From Halichondria panicea (taxonomy: Eukaryota > Porifera > Demospongiae > Suberitida > Halichondriidae): 64,000 bases of DNA. The notes below the pieces were generated by a model. It was not told the origin of the DNA, searched no databases, and was given only the letters and a program-made list of their open reading frames with translations. Shown here piece by piece: positions 55,554-64,000 of the stretch (positions are counted from its first letter, which is position 1; each line of letters begins with the position of its first letter). Location of the stretch: the NCBI RefSeq assembly GCF_963675165.1, contig NC_087382.1, forward strand, positions 6,558,315-6,622,314. Reading direction: 5' to 3'. The translations under genes and the position numbers were made by a program.

Positions 55554-56880
55554 GATTCTACTTCGTTACATGAATTTGAGTTAATCAGGAATGTATGAAT
55601 AGGAGTATCCAACACCCACGCACTGCAATAGCAAATGCTGTTTTCTCATGCGAGCGTCATACTACGTAACAATCACTAGTAGTGAAAATCACCTGATATC
55701 AGGTGTGTTGTAATGAGTGTGTTGTTAATACTTACCGTGTGGTTGTAGAAACCAATTACAATAGTGCAATTTTTAAAATGTCAATATTCATTAAAAATGC
55801 AGTGAACACGAGTCAAAATACATGTATGTCAAAACACCGATCTCAGCCGCACTTTCTGAGGCCTTGTGAAGGAAGCTAGCTGAACTACAAAATATAAAAA
55901 GAGGTACTGGTAAAAAGTCAAGTGGGTCCAGGAAAAATCAAAGCTTCCCCAGTTCCAAGAAAGGAACCTATTTTGATCATAATGTCACACAACACAATGG
56001 CATAAGGATTGCTTGAGACTACAATGGGCTTCTTCTTGGTAGATCTACTCGGTGTTGTTAATAAATAAGCTAATGTATAATGCGCAAGCCGCTTGTTTGT
56101 ATTATGGTTTGTGCTAATCAGAACACAATTACTACCGTAAGTGTTTGTGGTGTCACTCTGAGAAAGTATGGTGTGTGGGCCTAAAATCATACGGTTGCCT
56201 CACACGAGATGAGCAACTTTGCACGAGGTCAACTGTCAATAGATCAACTCTCACATAATCAACTTTTCATAGGATCAACTCAAATCTTGTTAATATCCAG
56301 AAATTAACTCTTGGTGTCACTTTTTTACTATTGTGCAGTGCCAAATTAGGTATTGAGTAATAATTATTATGTATTGAGCATTTAGCACTTATCAAGAATT
56401 CAGGAACAGTTGAAGAGCTATAGGAAAGACTGAAAATAAGACGTACATTTTATGGCATCTGTGGCATTTTGGTATCTGTGGCATTTTGTCCACTGACATT
56501 ATTTTGTTAACAGCCTGGCTTGCCATCTGACGAGCTAGTGGATTATTTTATGCCAGGCATTTTTAATAATGAAAAAATCCATCGTTAGTACAAAAGCAAC
56601 CTAAGGCATTCCTCTGAAGGTGTACGTGTTTGGGTACATTACACTCAAATTCAGTAAGGTGGTGAAAATAATAGCTTAGAGCTAGGATGTATGTTACTGT
56701 GTTCTATCATAGATTGAAAAGGAAGGGGATTGGAAACGAAAATGTTTGCGTGAAACACTAAGCGTTATAGGGTGTGGCTAAAACTACAAAGGATTATATT
56801 TATAGTGTCTTTGCTGCCATACAATGATCAATTAAATCTAAAAAGTATATTAAAGCAGTTTGAAGGACTATACATGAAAC
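55554..56880. other. Intergenic, nothing recognised
   Basis: A+T-rich, with an imperfect GATCAACTNTCA triplication near 56225-56285 and a duplicated GGCATCTGTGGCATTTTG near 56452-56487. No gene or clear element. Confidence 0.5.
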
Positions 56881-58150
56881 TATCCTTAACTAGAGCACTA
56901 AAGTGCAAACCCTCGGCTGTTGACGTGATAATAAAGAAACCAGAAGAGTGATAATGCAGTGCATGTAGCATGTATGAATAGCAGAGCACAGCAACTCAAG
57001 AGCAATAAAACTAAACTAACAAAGTACATGTATGAGACATGCACTATGGACTGGGATCACAGCAAAGAAGCCTGGAGTCTTCTAGACTAAGAGAAGTATG
57101 GCTCCTTCCAGGCTGGAGTACGTATAGGATCCAGTCGAGTCAGTCAACAACCAGTCACAATTCTACTTTCTTGACAATTGTTCCTGGTACGGGATCACTT
57201 CAGCTGAAAATACATAATCAAGCCTTGACTACGTATTTTCAGCTGAAGTGATCCCGTACCTTGACTCAAGGCCACATGGCAAGTTTAAGCTTCTTAGTTT
57301 TTGCTCGCTTTTACTCGACAAAGAAGCTTTAACATCAAAATCTGCCACTATTTAAACCAAGATATTGTTGTGTGAAGACTACCTATGCTGCAAACGCAGT
57401 GCTATGGCAGTAGATATACTCTTACAAACAAACAAACAAACTAGAGCACTAAAGTGCAAACCCTCGGCTGGTGACATGATTATAAAGAAACCAGAAGACT
57501 GATATAATGCAGTGCATATAGTGATGTTGTTATCATCATCATGCATGACTTGCACAGCAACTCAGGAGCAATAAAACTAAACCAGACTGGAGGCATACTG
57601 AAACATTTGAGAACAGGTAGTAGTACTATAGATAATTATATGCACTGTGGATTAGGATCACAGCAAAGAAGCCTGGAGTCTCAGAGAAGTATGGCTCCAG
57701 GTCCTGCATGGATCCCAGTCAGCTAAAGCAAGCTTTCTACTTTAGTGACCCTGTTCCATTGTTCCTGGTAGATACAGCTTTCTACTTTAGTGACCCTGTT
57801 CCATTGTTTCTGGACCTGGTACAGGATCACTTCAGTTATAAGTAACGCATGTGCAAGTTCTGTTCAAGCTACATTTTGCTCGCTTTTATTAGACAAAGAA
57901 GCTTTAACACCGAAAGCTGCCACTATCCAAAGTACTAACTTGTTGTGTGGAGGCTACTCATGCTGTAAACGCAGTGCTAGAGCATCCAGGTAAGCAGACC
58001 TAGTCACAAGCTTATTCAAGCTTCTTAGCTTTTGCTCGACAAAGAAGCTTTAACAGCAAAATCTGCCACTATTTAAATCAAGATACTGTTGTGTGAAGGC
58101 TATCCATGCTGTAAACGCAGTGCTGTGGCATCCAGGTGAGTAGAAAATCC
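56880..58150 (+). repeat. Composite tandem repeat, block 1
   Basis: Two units start with TAGAGCACTAAAGTGCAAAC at about 56892 and 57442. The block 56890-58140 recurs almost unchanged at 60795-62045 (offset about 3.9 kb), so it is a higher-order duplication. It includes the palindrome 57186-57260. Confidence 0.9.
57186..57260. repeat. 75-bp palindrome in block 1
   Basis: GGTACGGGATCACTTCAGCT... and its inverse ...AGCTGAAGTGATCCCGTACC enclose a loop of about 18 bp. An identical hairpin is at 61103-61177. Confidence 0.9.
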
Positions 58151-60185
58151 CATCACAAACAGACAAACAAACAAACGAGTGCCCAGCCAGTAAGCAGGCC
58201 CCGAGGTGCTCGTACATGGTTCACATGATGTAATGGCCAACTTAGCTGTTTTCGTTTAAAGGGAAATATTTTGTTACGCCATGCCGTTTATGAGCGTCTA
58301 ACAATTGAGTACATGTAATGGTTTAAAAATTATTTTGTTGTAATAACTAGGGTATTTTGAAAATGGAGGAAAGTGTTGAAACTCCCTTGAACAGAGCTAC
58401 ACTGCTCCTACTAACAAAAGGAATGTAAATATCCTATGGACACAAGTTGATCTGATTACACCTACCATGGAAATACTTGTACAGATTATGTAGCAAAACA
58501 GTGAAAACTATCTGCTTCAAAAGGTAAACAAAAACACAGCGTGAGTGTACACAAACAATTAGCTAAACCTTGCAACAGAGTGTCTATAGGTGTACCATGT
58601 GCCTACAATACATCTATAGTCTCTACATATAGGAGACTAGGAATTAATTTAATCGTGACGAAATAATACTGTGAAAGCACCATGCACTGATCATGTCAGC
58701 TGATTATCGATACTCACGACTCTAAATGAATTCATTACCATGCATGTACACAGGACAATACCATCGGCAACTAGGTATGACAACAAAATTAAAAACATTC
58801 TGCTAGTTTTCCAATCAGTATGCACATGTGCAGTGTTTGTCATTAATTTTTATTCCCAAAAAGTACGAAGTGATATGGCAAATTTTAGTTTCAGCATAGC
58901 AATTACGTGCATACCAAAGTCACTTGTGTTTAAGTAGTTGGATTACCGTAAAGAGGAAGAAGCCGTTTGATGTCAACAAACATCATAACACTCCATATCT
59001 TTAAACACCAAGATATCCATGTTAACAATTAAATGGTCAATTGGGTGGGTCCCCATTAACTAACTTGTACTGCAACATGTCTATACATGCATTAATTGTT
59101 TACTTACCCATCTTTCCTGGGGTAGGAAATCATTTTGATGATAAGCCTAAAAAGTATAATTATAGCTAATAGCTTTCATAATTTATAGCACCAAAGTATG
59201 GCTAAAAAAGCTCGTAAAAAGTGCGGTGTTGTGTAGTAAACCATGCAGCCTTGATATACAATTAAACAAAATAGCGTGAGTTATATACAATAAACGTACA
59301 ACACTGAATCTCAAACTTCCACCCACAGTGCATCACAGTGCGTAACTTGATATCATACGACATGATCCCCCCTCAAGGAATAGTCACCACGTGTACAGCT
59401 GGGGGGAAAGCAGGAATGTAGTAGGAAAACATTGTTGAATGAGTGCTGCAATCCACATACCTTCCACTATGTAGTGTAATATCGCAGTTAGGGTTTTTTC
59501 GTGCAGTCATAGAATTGTTCCAATCTGGTATTAAGGTTCAACATTGCTCACTTATAAATATTAAATGCCTGGCTGTGTTTAAATCCTTGCATGAAAAGAA
59601 AGAAAAAACCAACAAACACATACGTACAATAATCTTAAGCAAGTTGGGATATAGACTAGGGTGATCGATGTCTGCTTATTTTTTTAAAAACACTACATGT
59701 ACTACAGTAACTTACACCGGACTCAATATGTGTGCTTACAATATTAACAGGTGTTTATACATTGGCTATCATAGATTGATCTCATGTCATGAGCATTGTG
59801 TTGCCTGACCACCACAAATAATTTATTGGCACTAGAGCAATGTAATGTCCTCAGGGCATTGCACTCGTGCATGCAATGCAGTAACTATTACTAAACGCAC
59901 AATTAAGACATTGACACATTTGCCACTTGTACAGCTTAGCGACCAAAGCAGGAAATATTGACAAGAACCACCACACACAATGTACTCGAAGGGCGGCACG
60001 ACAATCTCATTGATACTGTAAAGCAGGGAGCAAGGAGTAGATGCTAAGATTTGGAAGCTGTACAATATTAAGCAAGCAGTTATTTATAAATTAATTGCTA
60101 GATTTAATACTGAAATGAATACTGAAACAGACTGAATGAAAGCACCAAAGGTGCTGATGCCTCGGTGGAGATGCCAAAGCTACAT
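58150..60185. other. Unique-looking spacer inside the array; no gene recognised
   Basis: About 2 kb that lacks the array units. It is A+T-rich, with short open frames at 58740-58937 and 59443-59664 (+) and 59832-60065 (-). None has a recognised domain. A hairpin-type GAAAGCACCAAAGGTGCTGA near 60138 resembles the 3' edge of the dispersed (GT)n repeat in inverse. Confidence 0.5.
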
Positions 60186-63100
60186 AACACTAGAGCACTA
60201 AAGTGCAAACCCTCGGCTGGTGACATGATAATAAAGATAATGCAGTGCATGTAGCATGTATGACCAGCACAGCAACTCAATAGCTAAACACTGGAGGCAT
60301 GGCATGCTGAAACATTGAGTGGTACATGTCACATGAGACATGCACTGTGGACTGGGATCACAGCAAAGAAGCCTGGAGTCTTAGGCTTAGAGAGTCCTGC
60401 CAGGCTGGAGTACGAGTACGAGTATATACAGTCACAATTTTAGCTTTTATTGTTCCTGGTACAGGATCACTTCAGCTGCAAATACGTAGTCAGCAGAGGT
60501 AAATAATTCTAGCTTTCTACTTTAGTGACCCTGTTCCATTGTTCCTGGTACAGGATCCCTTCAGCTGTAAGTAACCCATGTGGAAAATCACAATGTAAAT
60601 AGGGTGTCTCGAATAAAGGCCGCGTGTAGTTAGCAGCTGCCAACTGGCAAGTTTAGCTTTTGCTCGCTTTTATTCGACAAAGAAACTTTAACATCAAAAT
60701 CTGCCACTATTTAAATCAAGATATTGTTGTGTGAAGGCTATCCATGCTGCAAACGCAGCGCTATGGCATCCAGGTGAGTGGAGATTCTCGTGACTAGAGC
60801 ACTAAAGTGCAAACCCTCGGCTGGTGACATGATAATAAAGAAACCAGAAGAGTGATAATGCAGTGCATGTAGCATGTATGACTAGCATGCGCTAGCACAG
60901 CAACTCAAGAGCAATAAAACTAAACTAATTAACAACGTACATGCATGAGACATGCACTATGGACTGGGATCACAGCAAAGAATCCTGGACTCTTAGACTA
61001 AGAGAAGTATGGCTCCTTCCAGGCTGGAGTACGTATAGAATCCAGAGAGTCAGTCAACAACCAGTCACAATGCTACTTTTTTGACAGTATTAAATTGTTC
61101 CTGGTACGGGATCACTTCAGCTGAAAATACATAATCAAGCCTTGACTACGTATTTTCAGCTGAAGTGATCCCGTACCTTGACTCAAGGCCACATGGCAAG
61201 TTTAAGCTTCTTAGCTTTTGCTCGCTTTTACTCGACAAAGAAGCTTTAACATCAAAATCTGCCACTATTTAAACCAAGATACTGTTGTGTGAAGACTATC
61301 TATGCTGTAAACGCAGTGCTATGGGATCCAGGTGAGTAGATATACTCGTTACAAACAAACAAACAAACTAGAGCACTAAAGTGCAAACCCTCGGCTGGTG
61401 ACATGATTATAAAGAAACCAGAAGACTGATATAATGCAGTGCATATAGTGATGCTGTTATCATCATCATGCATGACTTGCACAGCAACTCAGGAGCAATA
61501 AAACTAAACTAGACTGGAGGCATGCTGAAACATTTGAGAACAAGTAGTACTATAGATAATATGCACTGTGGATTAGGATCACAGCAAAGAAGCCTGGAGT
61601 CTCAGAGAAGTATGGCTCCAGGTCCTGCATGGATCCCAGTCAGCTAAAGCAAGCTTTCTACTTTAGTGACCCTGTTCCATTGTTCTGGTATATACAGCTT
61701 TCTACTTTAGTGACCCTGTTCCATTGTTTCTGGACCTGGTACAGGATCACTTCAGTTATAAGTAACGCATGTGCAAGTTCTGTTCAAGCTACATTTTGCT
61801 CGCTTTTATTAGACAAAGAAGCTTTAACACCGAAAGCTGCCACTATTAGAAGTACTGACTTGTTATGTGGAGGCTACCCATGCTGTAAACGCAGTGCTAG
61901 AGCATCCAGGTAAGCAGACCCAGTCACAAGCTTCTTAGCTTTTGCTCGACAAAGAAGCTTTAACATCACAATCTGTCACTATTTAAACCAAGATATTGTT
62001 GTGTGAAGGCTATCCATGCTGTAAACGCAGTGCTGTGGCATCCAGGTGAGTAGATATACTCGTGACAAACAGACAAACAAACAAACAAACAAACTAGAGC
62101 ACTAAAGTGCAAACCCTCGGCTGGTGACATGATTATAAAGAAACCAGAAATATAATGCAGTGCATATAGTGATGTTGTTATCATGTATGACTTGCACAGC
62201 AACTCAGAACATTTGAGAACAGGTAGTGGTACTATAGATATATGCACTGTGGATTAGGATCACAGTAAAGAAGCCTGGAGTCTCAGAGAAGTATGGCTCC
62301 AGGTTCTGCATGGAGTAGGATCCCAGTCAGCAGCAGGAGCTATAATTATTCAAGCTTCTACTTTAGTGACCCTCTTCCATTGTTCCTGGTATATACAGCT
62401 TTCTACTGTAGTGACCCTGTTCCATCGTTCTTGGTACAGGATCACTTCAGTTATAAGTAACGCATGTGCAAGTTCTGTTCAAGCTACATTTTGCTCGCTT
62501 TTATTAGACAAAGAAGCTTTAACACCGAAAGCTGCCACTATCAAAAGTACTAACTTGTTGTGTGGAGGCTACTCATGCTGTAAACGCAGTGCTAGAACAT
62601 CCAGGTAAGCAGACCTAGTCACAAGCTTATTCAAGCTTCTTAGCTTTTGCTCGACAAAGAAGCTTTAACATCAAAATCTGCCACTATTTAAACCAAGATA
62701 TTGTTATGTGAAGGCTACCTATGCTGCAAACGCAGCGCTATGGCATCCAGGTGAGTAGATATACTAGTGACAAACAGACAAACCAACAGACTACTATACC
62801 CGTGGCCGCCCACGCGCGCCTCGGGTAACTAGAGCACTAAAGTGCAAACCCTCGGCTGGTGACATGATTATAAAGAAACCAGAAATATAATGCAGTGCAT
62901 GTAGTGATGTTGTTATCATGTATGACTTGCACAGCAACTCAGGAGCAATAAAACTAAACCAGACTGGAGGCATGCTGAAACATTTGAGTACTATAGATAT
63001 ATGCACTGTGGATTAGGATCACAGTAAAGAAGCCTGGAGTCTCAGAGAAGTATGGCTCCAGGTTCTGCATGGAGTAGGATCCCAGTCAGCAGCAGGAGCT

Positions 63101-64000
63101 ATAATTCAAGCTTCTACTTTAGTGTTCCATGTTCCTGGTATATACAGCTTTCTACTTTAGTGACCCTGTTCCATCGTTCTTGGTACAGGATCACTTCAGT
63201 TATAAGTAACGCATGTGCAAGTTCTGTTCAAGCTACATTTTGCTCGCTTTTATTAGACAAAGGAGCTTTAACACCGAAAGCTGCCACTATCAAAAGTACT
63301 AACTTGTTGTGTGGAGGCTACTCATGCTGTAAACGCAGTGCTAGAACATCCAGGTAAGCAGACCTAGTCACAAGCTTATTCAAGCTTCTTAGCTTTTGCT
63401 CGACAAAGAAGCTTTAACATCAAAATCTGCCACTATTTAAATCAAGATATTGTTCTGTGAAGGCTACCTATGCTGCAAACGCAGCGCTATGGCATCCAAG
63501 TGAGTAGATATACTCGTGACAAACAGACAAACAAACAAACAAACAAACTAGAGCACTAAAGTGCAAACCCTCGGCTGGTGACATGATTATAAAGAAACCA
63601 GAAATATAATGCAGTGCATGTAGTGATGTTGTTATCATGTATGACTTGCACAGCAACTCAGGAGCAATAAAACTAAACCAGACTGGAGGCATGCTGAAAC
63701 ATTTGAGTACTATAGATATATGCACTGTGGATTAGGATCACAGTAAAGAAGCCTGGAGTCTCAGAGAAGTATGGCTCCAGGTTCTGCATGGAGTAGGATC
63801 CCAGTCAGCAGCAGGAGCTATAATTCAAGCTTCTACTTTAGTGTTCCATGTTCCTGGTATATACAGCTTTCTACTTTAGTGACCCTGTTCCATCGTTCTT
63901 GGTACAGGATCACTTCAGTTATAAGTAACGCATGTGCAAGTTCTGTTCAAGCTACATTTTGCTCGCTTTTATTAGACAAAGGAGCTTTAACACCGAAAGC
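60185..64000 (+). repeat. Composite tandem repeat, block 2, running off the window
   Basis: Units start with TAGAGCACTAAAGTGCAAAC at about 60190, 60796, 61369, 62096, 62831 and 63549, so the spacing is 606, 573, 727, 735 and 718 bp. A full unit has GGAGCAATAAAACTAAAC, GAAGCCTGGAGTCTCAGAGA, TTTAGTGACCCTGTTCCAT, then two related sub-repeats of about 150 bp (each GACAAAGAAGCTTTAACA ... AAACGCAG[TC]GCTA ... CATCCAGGT), ending in an (AAAC)n run. The last two complete units are nearly identical, suggesting recent amplification. Open frames across units are not conserved proteins. Confidence 0.92.
61103..61177. repeat. 75-bp palindrome in block 2
   Basis: The same sequence as 57186-57260. It marks the duplicated higher-order block. 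Confidence 0.9.

Noticed and set aside
61629-63357. Repeated open frames ending in CCKRSARASR
   Set aside because: They recur because of the tandem array, vary in frame and length between units, and have no family features. The CATCCAGGTAAG end only resembles a splice donor.

Overview
This is eukaryotic, animal-type DNA with GT-AG introns. It is A+T-rich and crowded with small transposons. Two conserved single-copy genes, both on the + strand, frame the window: an ASPM (abnormal spindle) homologue whose 5' end lies off the left edge (exons from about 219 to 20429), and GUF1, the mitochondrial EF4/LepA-type translation GTPase (exons 26677-54607). A BEL/Pao retrotransposon with a primer site for animal tRNA-Tyr also points to a metazoan. 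The repeat-swollen introns and the style of the transposases suggest a sponge or similar early-branching invertebrate; that taxonomic placement is inference.

Layout. 1-2774: small ASPM exons covering the region before and including the first calponin-homology (CH) domain. 2775-14737: one ASPM intron of about 12 kb. It holds a 944-bp foldback element (3090-4033) and then a TA-flanked Tc1/IS630-type DDE transposon (4120-14454). Inside that transposon are a decayed DDE transposase gene (+ strand) and a two-exon HIRAN-domain gene on the opposite strand (11990-13031). A complete BEL/Pao element with apparently identical 189-bp LTRs (5326-11294) is inserted into the transposase gene, and a copy of a dispersed 0.7-kb repeat sits at 13266-14035. 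14738-20429: a 4.8-kb ASPM exon with the second CH domain and about 59 IQ motifs, then three C-terminal exons. 20430-26676: intergenic, repeat-filled.

26677-54607: GUF1 in 19 recognised exons totalling 1806 nt in one open frame. Its introns are packed with miniature inverted-repeat elements, a decayed two-exon gene fragment (43807-44705) and a retroelement 3' fragment (50090-50830). 54608-56880: intergenic with two inverted-repeat elements. 56880-64000: a tandem array of 0.55-0.73-kb composite units that runs off the right edge.

The most unusual content is (i) a Tc1/IS630-like transposon apparently carrying a HIRAN-domain gene with a nuclear localisation signal and a tandem array of SUMO-interacting-motif-like segments, and (ii) two families of foldback elements (TAGCCTC and CAGAGGAGG termini) that make 9-bp target duplications. 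For (ii), paralogous empty sites within this same window prove insertion in two cases.
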